A DNA stretch of 64,000 nucleotides from positions 62,001-126,000 of the forward strand of contig NZ_KB897908.1 of the NCBI RefSeq assembly GCF_000377205.1, given 5' to 3'. A program made the position numbers and the translations under genes. Below, piece by piece: positions 26,429 to 34,969 of this stretch (positions are counted from its first letter, which is position 1; each line of letters starts with the position of its first letter). Source of the stretch: Thioalkalivibrio sp. ALJ3 (GTDB lineage Bacteria > Pseudomonadota > Gammaproteobacteria > Ectothiorhodospirales > Ectothiorhodospiraceae). Under the pieces are notes generated by a model. The model was given only the letters and a program-made list of their open reading frames with translations, did not search any database and was not told where the DNA came from.

Positions 26429-28555
26429 CTATCCCTGTCCCGTTCCGACCTCTCCCGCTTCGGTTTCGCGATGCGGAAGACGAATTTCGAACCGCGTTCC
26501 TTCGCGGTCACTGTCGCAGTGGATGTGGGCGCCGATCTCGTCCGCCAGGCGGCGGACAATGCTCAGGCCCAGTCCTGCATGACTTGCGCCTTTTTGTGAC
26601 TTGACCGGGCGATAGTGCGCCGCGCGAACCTCCTCGGGAAGCCCCGGGCCATCATCTGCGACAACCAGGGTTACCACGCGTTGTCCGTGAAGGTCCTCGG
26701 GGTCCCGGGTCTGCAAGCGAATGCAGCCTCCGGACTCGAGTGCCTCGGCGGCGTTCTTGAGCAAGTTGGTCAGTATCTGGCGTACATGGTCGCTGGGGAC
26801 GGACAGGGGCGGGTCGCCGGGTGCCAGGTCGAGCTCCATGCGGATCCCGCGCGTGCGGCAAAGCGAATGATCCACGATCTCGGCCACGTCCTGGACCAGG
26901 CGATTCAACGTTGCCGTCGGCCCCGTGATGTCCCGGTTGGGGTCTTGCAGCCGCAGCAGGATGCGTCCGACGCGATCGATCTCTTCCTTGATCAGGGCCA
27001 GCTCGTGGTTGGCTTCGTGTTCCTCGCCCAGCTTCGCGTTCAGTACGCCCAGATAGTTCTGAATGATGCTGAGCGGGTTGCCCGCTTCGTGCAGCGTCTC
27101 GCGGATTCGCTGCTGAGTCGCTTGGTCGCTGCGCCTTCGCTCAAGCGGTTCCACGTGTGGGGTGTCGGGCGCCACAAGCGCACGCGCAATCTCGCGCGCC
27201 AGCGCCCGAATGAACTCGCTGCGCTCTTCGAGCGCCTGTGCCCGCGCCGTGTCCAGCCCGAGTATCAGTACGCCTGCCGGAGGTGCCTGGCGATCGGCCA
27301 GCAGGGGAAAGGCCCAGAGGATCTCGGCCTCGCATAACCGAAACAGTTGCTGATCGATTACCGGAGCCGCCGTCTCGGTGGCGAGTTCGTGGCGGCGCAT
27401 CTCGCGTTCCAGCAGGGTGTCGGTCACGAGGCTCCGTCCGGGGAGCAGGGGCAGTGTGAAGTCGGGTTCGTCTTCTTCGTCGAGCCATGCGGAAACCGAC
27501 ATGCCATCGGTGTCCGTCAGGAAAATCAGGCTACGCTCGAGGCCCAGCGTGAGGAACAGGGTTCGTTGGGCGGCCCGGGCCCGCTCGTGTGGGCCCTCGG
27601 TGCGGAGCATCTCGCCCGTTAGCCGTTCCAGCTCGGTCAGGTCGCGTACGCGCATCCCCAATGCCTCGCGCGCGGCCTGATCGGGATCGGTCTCGTCGCC
27701 TTGTGCCGGGTCCGGCCTCGAATCCAGCTCGATCCCGAGCGACCCCGCCACCCGCTCGACGTCGTCTTCGATCCGCTTGCGCAGCTCTCGCGTCAAGCCC
27801 TCGTTGAGGCCAAACAGGTCATGTGCTGCAGCGAGCGCCGGGTCGCTCAAGTCATCGGGGTCTTCGCAGCCAAGACGGTGGGCGAGATGAGTGACCTTGA
27901 CCAGATGGTGTGCATCGCGTACCTGGTCGGTGGGCTCCAGATGGAAGCGTACGGCATCGGCGACAAAGCCATTCAGACCCCACTGGCCCAGGCGCTGGGC
28001 AGCAAGCTCCGCATGGTGCTGACCGTAGGTTTCGCGTTCACGGTCCACCAGCTCGCGATCATTGGCACTGCCCTCGAGCACCGGCCAGTAACTGGCCTCG
28101 TCGGTGGCCAGGCGCATCAGCTTGCCGAGGTCGACCAGTAATCCCGCCAGGTAGGCGTCTTCGGGCCGTGGGTAGCGTGTGAGCGAGGCGAGGACCTGGC
28201 CGAGCATCGCAGTGGTCAGGGCCTGGCGCCAGATGATCCGCAGTGCACTGCGATGCCGGGGCTGGTAGTGTCCGAAAAGTTGCTGAATCGCAGCGGTCAG
28301 CGCCAGGCTGCGCACGGTGTCCAGCCCGAGGCTGAACAGGGCGCGGTCAATGGTGCGGCACGGCGAGCCGCGGTAATAGAAGGGGGAGTTGGCTGCGGCC
28401 AGGAGTCGGCTGGTCATGCCCGTGTCGCGAAGAATGGCCCGGCTCAGGGCCTCGAAATCGGCCTCGCCTGCCTGGCTGGCATCCAGAACGGAAATCAGAG
28501 CCTGGGGGAGGCTGGGAATCGTCTCCGTTTCCGTTGCCGTATACGCCGTGGCCAT
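26429..28555 (-). CDS. HDOD-domain sensor histidine kinase
   Basis: A soluble 708-residue protein. The ATG at 28555 has an excellent ribosome site (GGGGAGGAGC); the longer open frame to 29473 is antisense to the MinD-like gene and not used. Domains: HDOD about residues 15-270, with the HD-related segments SLPQALISVL and AGLLVDLGKLM; a GAF-like middle domain about 320-460; HisKA-like helix with RIRETLHEAGNPLS, placing phospho-His at residue 489; ATPase domain about 560-700 with NLLKNAAEAL, ADDGPGLP and HAGLGLSIV. The adjacent response regulator is its likely partner, giving an HDOD kinase to c-di-GMP pathway. Confidence 0.9.
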   Translation of the reverse strand: MATAYTATETETIPSLPQALISVLDASQAGEADFEALSRAILRDTGMTSRLLAAANSPFYYRGSPCRTIDRALFSLGLDTVRSLALTAAIQQLFGHYQPRHRSALRIIWRQALTTAMLGQVLASLTRYPRPEDAYLAGLLVDLGKLMRLATDEASYWPVLEGSANDRELVDRERETYGQHHAELAAQRLGQWGLNGFVADAVRFHLEPTDQVRDAHHLVKVTHLAHRLGCEDPDDLSDPALAAAHDLFGLNEGLTRELRKRIEDDVERVAGSLGIELDSRPDPAQGDETDPDQAAREALGMRVRDLTELERLTGEMLRTEGPHERARAAQRTLFLTLGLERSLIFLTDTDGMSVSAWLDEEDEPDFTLPLLPGRSLVTDTLLEREMRRHELATETAAPVIDQQLFRLCEAEILWAFPLLADRQAPPAGVLILGLDTARAQALEERSEFIRALAREIARALVAPDTPHVEPLERRRSDQATQQRIRETLHEAGNPLSIIQNYLGVLNAKLGEEHEANHELALIKEEIDRVGRILLRLQDPNRDITGPTATLNRLVQDVAEIVDHSLCRTRGIRMELDLAPGDPPLSVPSDHVRQILTNLLKNAAEALESGGCIRLQTRDPEDLHGQRVVTLVVADDGPGLPEEVRAAHYRPVKSQKGASHAGLGLSIVRRLADEIGAHIHCDSDREGTRFEIRLPHRETEAGEVGTGQG

Positions 28556-28670
28556 GCTCCTCCCCGGGGACCTGAGACGGTGCCCTTCAATTTCCCCGAT
28601 CCGTGGCCGGTCCGCCGCGTGGTCCACCGCGCCGCAAAGGCCTTCTGGTTCCTGACTATACTGCTCGGAC

Positions 28671-28699
28671 TTGCCTTGTGCCAGCGATTCCGTTAGATC
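28671..28699 (+). promoter_or_regulatory. Possible promoter of the MinD/FlhG-like gene
   Basis: TTGCCT at 28671-28676 and TAGATC at 28694-28699 are 17 bases apart in the divergent region between the histidine kinase and the ATPase gene. Both boxes deviate from consensus. Confidence 0.35.
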
Positions 28700-28750
28700 A
28701 AGTGTGAGGTGTCCGTGAGGCCGTTCGAGAGGCAGGAGGCTTTGAAGCCC

Positions 28751-30193
28751 ATGAATCACCCGGAGTCCGACAGTAACCGTACGCCGATATCGATACCCCG
28801 CGTGCTCGCGGTCACCAGTGGCAAGGGAGGGGTGGGCAAGTCCAGTATCGCGGTCAACCTGGGGATCACGCTGGCCCGGGCCGGACGCAGGGTATGTGTC
28901 CTGGATGCGGATACTGGGCTGGCAAACGTCAATATCCTGCTGGGGCTGCACCCACAAAAGGGGTTGGCGGACGTCTTGGCCGGGGAATGCCCGATCGAGG
29001 ACATCCTGCTCGATGGGCCATACGGGATGAAGATCATCCCCGGGGCTTCGGGTATCCGCGATTGCGTGGAGCTGTCGGCTGCGCGGCAGCGGCGGCTGGT
29101 GACCGAGCTGGCGCGGATCGAGCAGCATTTCGATGATCTGATCCTGGATACCGCCGCGGGGATTGGCGACACCACGCTGGACTTCGTCGCGGCCGGGCAT
29201 CAGGCGCTGCTGGTGATCACGCCGGAGCCGACGTCGCTCACCGACGCCTTCTCGTTGCTGAAAGTCGCGCTGCGCCGGCATCCGGTGGATTGCCAGGTGG
29301 TCGTGAACATGGTGGCCGATATCAGCGAGGCGCGTGCCGTTTATCAGCGCTTCAGCGGCGCGGTGGAAAAGTACCTGGGGATCTCGGTGGGCTTTCTCGG
29401 CTTTATCCAGCGCGATGAAAGCCTGCGGGCGGCCGTGACCTTGCAGCACCCCGTGGCGATGTTCTCGGAGCATGATCCGTCGGTGCGCCCGTTTCAGCGG
29501 CTTGCACAGGCCCTGAACGAGCTGCCCTGGGATTCCTCGAACCGCTCGTCGTTCAGCCGCTTCTGGTTTCGTCAGCTGTTGCGTGCGCCCAGGCCGGAAG
29601 AGCCCGCGGATGCGGATTCCGGGGCCGCTGCAACGGCATCGGAGCAGTTACCCGCGGAACCGGACTCCACTCCGCCTGTGGACGCGCCGGTATCGGGATC
29701 CCGCAATAGCGTGAAGGAACGATTCGAGGCCTTGCGTAAGGAGTTTCGCAGTCTGGCAAGCGAGCTCGACGAGCCGTGTGCAATGGCCGAATGGATCCAG
29801 GCACTGGAAGCCGACTACCGTGATCGTTTTGGCATCCCCGCGGTGGATCCCGAGGCCCTGATCGAGTGGATCATTCAGCATCCCGGCACCTGTGAAGGCG
29901 TGCTGGCCCGTATCCACGAGCGTCTGGATCGCCAAGGAAGCGACGAATCGGGAGACGGGGGTGTTGTCCAGGAGGGGCCTGCAACCGATAACGTCGTAAC
30001 GCCGGATTTTGGCCGATATGGCCCGCTGGCGGTCAGTGAACGAAAAACGCCGAACACGAAACCCGATGCCGTACACCGCGTGGACGTGGCCGTCTTCGGG
30101 TCTCAGCAGGCTTTGCTGGAGTGGTTGCGCGATTCGCGGGCCGAAGGCCAGCTACTGATCGAGCAACTGGAGCGACGCGGGGACGGCGACTAG
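28751..30193 (+). CDS. MinD/FlhG-like ParA ATPase with C-terminal extension
   Basis: A deviant Walker A motif ([15 protein letters not shown]) lies at residues about 21-35, with [14 protein letters not shown] and [11 protein letters not shown], placing it with the FlhG/FleN/YlxH branch of MinD-type ATPases that control flagellum number. The ATG at 28751 has an upstream AGGAGG; a GTG at 28709 would add 14 residues. The normal family length is about 280-300 residues. Here about 190 more follow: a Pro/Ala/Asp-rich linker, a helical block ([20 protein letters not shown]), another variable linker and a short C-terminal helix. No flagellar gene is adjacent; the neighbours are sensor and c-di-GMP proteins. 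Confidence 0.85.
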   Translation: MNHPESDSNRTPISIPRVLAVTSGKGGVGKSSIAVNLGITLARAGRRVCVLDADTGLANVNILLGLHPQKGLADVLAGECPIEDILLDGPYGMKIIPGASGIRDCVELSAARQRRLVTELARIEQHFDDLILDTAAGIGDTTLDFVAAGHQALLVITPEPTSLTDAFSLLKVALRRHPVDCQVVVNMVADISEARAVYQRFSGAVEKYLGISVGFLGFIQRDESLRAAVTLQHPVAMFSEHDPSVRPFQRLAQALNELPWDSSNRSSFSRFWFRQLLRAPRPEEPADADSGAAATASEQLPAEPDSTPPVDAPVSGSRNSVKERFEALRKEFRSLASELDEPCAMAEWIQALEADYRDRFGIPAVDPEALIEWIIQHPGTCEGVLARIHERLDRQGSDESGDGGVVQEGPATDNVVTPDFGRYGPLAVSERKTPNTKPDAVHRVDVAVFGSQQALLEWLRDSRAEGQLLIEQLERRGDGD

Positions 30194-30223
30194 CCCAGCG
30201 TCTCCCCCGGCGGGGGCCCTGGA

Positions 30224-30400
30224 CTACTTCGGCCCGAGGAGCAGCCAGGCGATCAGGCCCAACACCGGCAGGAACAGCAGGATCAGAATCCACAGTAGCT
30301 TGACCACAGGCCCCGCCGGACTCTGTGCGGTACGGACGATGGCCCAGATCACGATGATCAGCCAGATCAGACCGAGAATTCCGGTGACTTCGATACCCAT
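30224..30400 (-). CDS. Small PLDc_N-type two-helix membrane protein
   Basis: A 58-residue protein with a strong ribosome site (AAGGAGC). Two hydrophobic segments, [15 protein letters not shown] and [20 protein letters not shown], flank the short loop [12 protein letters not shown], and it ends LLLGPK. This is the pattern of the phospholipase D nuclease N-terminal (PLDc_N) small membrane proteins. Function is unknown. It converges on the MinD-like gene with a 30-base gap. Confidence 0.8.
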   Translation of the reverse strand: MGIEVTGILGLIWLIIVIWAIVRTAQSPAGPVVKLLWILILLFLPVLGLIAWLLLGPK

Positions 30401-30554
30401 GGGGTGCTCCTTGTCGACGTACGCGGGTGCGTCGTTTCCGTTGAGCGTATCACCGTGGCACGAGGGATGGGGTCACGGCCAACCCGCAAGTGGTGGAGTG
30501 TGCCCCCGATCGCCGAACCGACTATGCTGCGGAACTTTCTCGGGCCAGCGATCG

Positions 30555-31016
30555 ATGAGCATGAAGATATGGGTAGACGCGGACGCCTGTCCCGCGGTGA
30601 TCAAGGAGATCCTGTTCCGGGCGGCCAAGCGCACCCAGGTACCGCTGACGCTGGTGGCCAACCAGCCCCTGCGGACGCCGCCCTCGAAGTGGATCGACTC
30701 CCTTCAGGTCGGCGCCGGCTTTGACGTGGCGGACAACGAGATCGTGCGGCGGCTGGAGGCGGGTGACCTGGTGATCACCGCTGATATACCGCTGGCCGCC
30801 GAGGCCATCGCCAAGGGCGCCCAGGCGCTGAATCCGCGCGGCGAACTGTATACCGAGGGCACGATACGCGAGCGCCTGAGCATGCGTGATTTCATGGAGA
30901 CCCTGCGTTCCAGTGGTGTGGATACGGGCGGCCCGGCGGCGTTCAGCCAGGCCGATCGCCAGGCCTTTGCCAACCAGCTCGACCGCCTGCTGACGCGTCA
31001 GGCGAAAACTCGTTAG
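30555..31016 (+). CDS. yaiI: YaiI/YqxD family protein (DUF188)
   Basis: A PIN-like nuclease-fold protein of unknown function. The start [20 protein letters not shown] and later [29 protein letters not shown] and [12 protein letters not shown] are close to the E. coli YaiI pattern. ATG 30561 is an alternative start two codons later. The open frame upstream to 30300 runs opposite to the small membrane protein and is not used. It converges with the PNPOx-like gene; only a MITE remnant separates them. Confidence 0.93.
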   Translation: MSMKIWVDADACPAVIKEILFRAAKRTQVPLTLVANQPLRTPPSKWIDSLQVGAGFDVADNEIVRRLEAGDLVITADIPLAAEAIAKGAQALNPRGELYTEGTIRERLSMRDFMETLRSSGVDTGGPAAFSQADRQAFANQLDRLLTRQAKTR

Positions 31017-31039
31017 CTGATCAATCAGTGTTTCCCTAG
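31017..31039. mobile_element. MITE remnant (solo terminal repeat)
   Basis: CTGATCAATCAGTGTTTCCCTAG contains the outer 14 bases of the MITE terminal repeat (GGGAAACACTGATT on the minus strand) joined to CAATCAG/CTGAT, as if the interior had been deleted. It lies between the yaiI stop and the last codons of the converging gene. Confidence 0.7.
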
Positions 31040-31573
31040 CGGCGTGTCCAGTCCATCGATACTGACCGCGTTCTTCTCCTCCCAGTAGCGTTTCAGGCCT
31101 TCCGGGCCCTTGCGTTCGCTCCACTCGGTCAATGTGGCGCGTGGCCGGAGCTCGCCCTCGGGGACGCCAAACCCACAGGAGGTCTGGATGCGGTGGATCT
31201 CGACATCGACGATCTGACGCGTCCCCGGATGTTCCGGAAAGGCACTGTTCAGTGCGTCCCAGTCAGCGTCGGACGGGAGCACGCTCCTGCCCTGGCCGTA
31301 CAGCCGCAAAATCTTCGGTTTTCCGGAAAAGGCGCAGAACATCAGCGTGATGCGGCCGTTTTCGGCCAGATGAGCGGAGGTTTCGTTGCCCGAGCCTGTC
31401 AGGTCCAGATAGGCCACCCGATGAGGACCGAGAACGCGCAGGGTGTCCAGTCCCTTGGGGGACAGGTTTACGTGCCCGTCGGCTGCGAGGGGTGCCGACC
31501 CCACGAAGTACACCGGCTGTTCATGGATAAAGGTGGTGAGCCGTTCATCCAGCTCGGGAAAGGTCTTGGCCAT
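31025..31573 (-). CDS. Pyridoxamine 5'-phosphate oxidase-related protein
   Basis: A 182-residue split-barrel flavin-binding protein. Typical segments are QPVYFVGSAPLAADGHVNLSP, YLDLTGSGNETSAHL and GRITLMFCAF, as in general-stress PNPOx-like proteins. Substrate is unknown. The final codons GGG AAA CAC TGA, encoding Gly-Lys-His-stop, lie inside the MITE terminal repeat, so the native C-terminus was probably longer or different. Confidence 0.9.
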   Translation of the reverse strand: MAKTFPELDERLTTFIHEQPVYFVGSAPLAADGHVNLSPKGLDTLRVLGPHRVAYLDLTGSGNETSAHLAENGRITLMFCAFSGKPKILRLYGQGRSVLPSDADWDALNSAFPEHPGTRQIVDVEIHRIQTSCGFGVPEGELRPRATLTEWSERKGPEGLKRYWEEKNAVSIDGLDTPLGKH

Positions 31574-31670
31574 CGCATTACCGCTTGCGGCAGGGTGAAT
31601 CGGGACGTCGAAAGCGTGTTTCGATACCCTCGGTAGATTACTACAAGGTTAGTTCTGTCCGGAGATGCTC

Positions 31671-32036
31671 ATGACGACTCTGCTACGCCCCCTGTCCCTG
31701 GTTCCTTTGCTGGTACTCGGTCTTTCCGCCTGTGGGGGCGGGGAGCGCGTCTCGGAGGTGACTCTGGCCCAGCTCGCAGGGGCGGCTGCCGAGTTCAACG
31801 GCGAACTGGTGCAGACCGAAGGTGTGGTCAAGCGTTTCGACGAGGATCCCGAGCGCTACCACTACTGGCTGGAGGACGAGGATGTAAACCGCGTGGCGGT
31901 CGAGCCGCACGAAGAGGTATCGGACCGGCTGGGTGAACACATCCGCGTGGTTGGACGCTTCAGTTACCACCCGGAGGAAGGGCGACTGATCGAGATCGAT
32001 CCGGCCGCAACGGCGGCGCTGGACGCCAATCACTGA
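31671..32036 (+). CDS. Small lipoprotein, OB-fold-like
   Basis: The 121-residue product has a lipoprotein signal peptide (MTTLLRPLSLVPLLVLGLSAC) with lipobox LSAC, so it should be acylated at Cys21 and held at a membrane. The mature part is short, acidic and beta-rich (GELVQTEGVVKRFDED, EHIRVVGRFSYHPEEGRLIEID), similar in pattern to small OB-fold modules. ATG 31671 sits six bases after GGAG; the ATG two codons upstream overlaps that site. Function is not recognised. A Rieske protein gene follows at 57 bases. Confidence 0.8.
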   Translation: MTTLLRPLSLVPLLVLGLSACGGGERVSEVTLAQLAGAAAEFNGELVQTEGVVKRFDEDPERYHYWLEDEDVNRVAVEPHEEVSDRLGEHIRVVGRFSYHPEEGRLIEIDPAATAALDANH

Positions 32037-32093
32037 CATGGGGAGCGTGGGCCCGGAAATGACACAACCGACTCGGAAATCTTCGGGGGAACG

Positions 32094-32420
32094 ATGAGCG
32101 ACTGGATCGACGTGGCACCGGCGGACAGTATCGAGGACGGCGACCACCGCCTGGTGGAGACGGCGGGGACCGAGGTCGCGATCTTCAACCTGGCTGGCGA
32201 GTTCTACGCGGTGGAAAACCTCTGTACGCATGAGGAGGTGCCCATCGCCGATGGCGAACTGGATGATGACGACTGCATCACCTGTCCGTTACACGAGGCC
32301 CAGTTCTGCCTGCGCACCGGCGAGGTCATGGAGCCTCCGGCGGAAGACCCCCTGACCCGCTTCCCCACCCGTGTGCATGACGGCATGGTGCAGGTGGGTT
32401 CCGAGCCGCTGGACGACTAG
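32094..32420 (+). CDS. Rieske 2Fe-2S ferredoxin-like protein
   Basis: A 108-residue soluble Rieske protein. Cluster ligands are visible in CTHEE (residues 44-46) and CPLHEAQF, the C-x-H ... C-x-x-H spacing of oxygenase-type Rieske ferredoxins. It could donate electrons to an oxygenase or serve iron-sulfur biogenesis, but no partner is adjacent. The TAG stop overlaps the first base of MITE copy 2. Confidence 0.9.
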   Translation: MSDWIDVAPADSIEDGDHRLVETAGTEVAIFNLAGEFYAVENLCTHEEVPIADGELDDDDCITCPLHEAQFCLRTGEVMEPPAEDPLTRFPTRVHDGMVQVGSEPLDD

Positions 32421-32732
32421 GGAGACGCTGATTTAATCGCGCGTCCGCGCTCAAGTCGCTTTTGCGTGGGAACAAGGCGCGGTGACGGCCGTGCAGTCAT
32501 TCTGCACAAAGGAGCCGCAACGCCGTTCCCGCGCCCGTTTTTGATCAACAACGGGCGGCCGAGCCCCTGCTTTCAATGGCTTGTGGGGTTGGTGCCCCCT
32601 GTTCCCCGATCCTGCGTTGCGCCCCGAATCAATCAGCAACGGGCGGGTAGAACCACTACCCGCTGCACAACGCGCCTTGTCTCGGAAAACAGGGGGCACC
32701 AACGCGGACGTGCGATTCAATCAGCGTCTCCC
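32420..32732. mobile_element. MITE copy 2 (313 bp)
   Basis: Terminal repeats of about 31 bp with a few mismatches (GGGAGACGCTGATTTAATCG at 32420 and its near complement ending at 32732), flanked by CTAG on both sides. The interior matches copy 1 in inverse orientation (GTGCAGTCATTCTGCAC, GGTGCCCCCTGTTCCCCGATC) and has extra segments including two AACGGGCGG blocks. No coding capacity. Confidence 0.85.
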
Positions 32733-32866
32733 TAGGTGACCCATTTCCACACCCGTTCGCGGCGAAAAACGGAAATTGTAGCTGTTATACCGCTTCCCGA
32801 TCTGTACACTAGCTGCCTAACACCGGGCTAACGGCCGCGTCGCGGCCGGTCGCGAAGGCGGAACGC
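32733..32866. other. Intergenic region before the DUF1631 gene
   Basis: About 130 bases with an AT-richer stretch (GAAATTGTAGCTGTTATACC and CTGTACACT) that probably contains the promoter, but no box pair with good spacing is evident. Confidence 0.3.
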
Positions 32867-34969
32867 ATGGCGGGATCGGACTCGAAGGAACGAGGTCAGT
32901 ACCACGACGATACGGCGATCTGGAGTGGTCTGTCGGGGCTGTCCGAGGTTCAGCGCGCAGAACTGGCGGGGGGCATCGCCCCGCGCGTGGTCGATCACCT
33001 GGACCAATGCATGGGTTGGGTCGCGTCCGAGTGGGATGCCGGCCGGGCCTGGGGGGAACACGCGGGCGATGCGGTCGAGTGGGCCAACCAGCTTCAGGCG
33101 TACCAGTACGTGCTGCGACGGGAGTTCGAAGAGGCCCTTGAGCGCGATCTGCGTACTACCACCTATCCGCCCCAGTACGATTTCTCCGGGACGCGCTATG
33201 CGGGGAATGACTCCGGTCTGCAAATCCTCGACGACTACCAGAGTACTCGGCGTTCCTTGCGTCACAAGCTCGAAGGCGTGATCCGCGAGCACAATCGCTA
33301 TTCGTACTACATGTTCCAGCAGGCCGCGCGTGAGGAACATCGTTTCGAGCATCCGGGCTGGGCGCCGTGGTCACCGCTGCACTGGTACGAACGCCTGATC
33401 GAGGCGGCGGAGCGCCAGTTTGGCCGTACGGCGATGACCCTGGACCTGATGCGTGCCTATGTGCAGTGCATGGGCCGTACCGGGGCCCCGATGCTGGCAT
33501 TCGTGGTGGAAACCATTGACGAGTGCGGTCTGGTCAAGGAGCCGCCGCGAAACCCGGAGACACAGACAGCGGAGAGCGTGCCCCAACAACGTGCGAGCTG
33601 GGCCCAGTACACCGCGACCAGTAAACCGAAAAGCCCGGCGCACTCTTCCGACGATGGCGATATGGCGGCGCTGGGCCTGGGAGCCGCGGCTACTGCCGGG
33701 TCGCGCGAAATGCCGACGCCGGATGCCGATCCTGCCGCCTGGGCCCAATGGGCGCGGGGAATGGTCCAGGCGCAGGGCATGCCTGCCAGTTCGCCCCATG
33801 CGGTCGGCGTGCCGGAAGGGGGCGGGGCTGTTCCGGGTGCCGGTGGTGCACGCACCGATCCGGAGTCCGCGGACTTTTCGCGCGAATCGCTGACGCCGTT
33901 CATCCTCGATCTGCTGCAGGGGATGTTCGATCACATCTTTCGGCAGGTCGGGTTCAACTCGCGCGTGCGGGCGGCCATCGCGGACATGCAGTTTTCGCTG
34001 GCGCGCGTGGTGATCCGGGATCTCGCCTTCTTCCGCGATCGCTCGCACCCGCTCCGGTTGTGGATCGGCAGCCTGATCAATACCGGTGTGCGCGTCAGCC
34101 CCGATGACCAGGCCGAGGGCAACGAAGCGATCGAGGCCTATCTGCAGCACATCCAGGACTCGGTGAATCGGCTGCGCCACGAGGCCGACAGCATGGATCG
34201 CGACGCCGCGCAGGCCCTGCTGGACGACTGGCTGGCGGCGATCGAGGAGGAGGATGCGCGCTGGCAGGATCAGCAGGACCTCCACATCGATCCGTTGCGT
34301 CAGGAAGAGCGCTCCGCGCGCGCCCGGCGCAGCCTGACGATCTGCGTACTGGAGACGGGTGCGGAGCTTCCGGAGCGCTCGGCCGAGCAGATCGCCGAGG
34401 CTTGGGAAGATCTGCTGGCCGCCGATGGTGACGCGGCCGAGCAACTGGACCAGACGGTGAAGGACGTGGCCAAGGCGATCTGTAATCGGGCGACCCCGCA
34501 GGAGGTCAACCCGATGGTGCAACGCATCGTCGCGACCGCGCGCGACGCCGGTGTTACCGAAGAACGCGTGAAGGCCGTGGTGCAGCACCTTGGGCAGGCG
34601 CACCTGCAACGGATCCGGGCCTCCGGGGACGAGCCCCGCTTCGATCCGCAGGAACGTATCCGGGCGCGCCGTTCCGTGCGCTTCGAGGACGACGACCCAG
34701 ACCTGCTGGCGGACCAGGACGATACCTATGTGTTCGAGGCGACGCGTATTCGTATCGGTGACTGGTTCGAGTTTGCCGACAAGGCCACGGGCGAGGCACA
34801 GCGTATGGCGCTGGTCTGGCGTGGCGAAGCGACGCGGCGCTTTCTGTTCCTGTCGCTGGACGGCGTGACCAGCCGTCGCCACAGCCTGCAGGGTGTGGCG
34901 CACGAAATGCGCGAAGGTCGGATGCGCGCGCTACCGCGCGATAACCCACTGGACGCCATGATCCGCTAG
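32867..34969 (+). CDS. DUF1631 family protein
   Basis: A large (700-residue) protein of the DUF1631 family found in many proteobacteria; some databases label it thymidine phosphorylase-like, without good support. The N-terminal third is helical. A low-complexity Ala/Gly/Pro linker spans about residues 240-335. The C-terminal half contains the family block TPFILDLLQGMFDHIFRQVG and LRLWIGSLINTGVRVSPDD. The last 120 residues (RRSVRFEDDD ... ATRIRIGDWFEF) look like a beta-rich, PilZ-like module. Its TAG stop shares a CTAG with the stop of the converging phosphatase gene. Confidence 0.8.
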   Translation: MAGSDSKERGQYHDDTAIWSGLSGLSEVQRAELAGGIAPRVVDHLDQCMGWVASEWDAGRAWGEHAGDAVEWANQLQAYQYVLRREFEEALERDLRTTTYPPQYDFSGTRYAGNDSGLQILDDYQSTRRSLRHKLEGVIREHNRYSYYMFQQAAREEHRFEHPGWAPWSPLHWYERLIEAAERQFGRTAMTLDLMRAYVQCMGRTGAPMLAFVVETIDECGLVKEPPRNPETQTAESVPQQRASWAQYTATSKPKSPAHSSDDGDMAALGLGAAATAGSREMPTPDADPAAWAQWARGMVQAQGMPASSPHAVGVPEGGGAVPGAGGARTDPESADFSRESLTPFILDLLQGMFDHIFRQVGFNSRVRAAIADMQFSLARVVIRDLAFFRDRSHPLRLWIGSLINTGVRVSPDDQAEGNEAIEAYLQHIQDSVNRLRHEADSMDRDAAQALLDDWLAAIEEEDARWQDQQDLHIDPLRQEERSARARRSLTICVLETGAELPERSAEQIAEAWEDLLAADGDAAEQLDQTVKDVAKAICNRATPQEVNPMVQRIVATARDAGVTEERVKAVVQHLGQAHLQRIRASGDEPRFDPQERIRARRSVRFEDDDPDLLADQDDTYVFEATRIRIGDWFEFADKATGEAQRMALVWRGEATRRFLFLSLDGVTSRRHSLQGVAHEMREGRMRALPRDNPLDAMIR

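Noticed and set aside
26429-29473. Histidine kinase starting at 29473 as a 1014-residue protein
   Set aside because: The extra 306 residues are antisense to the MinD-like gene, while ATG 28555 has a strong ribosome site and a conserved HDOD start.
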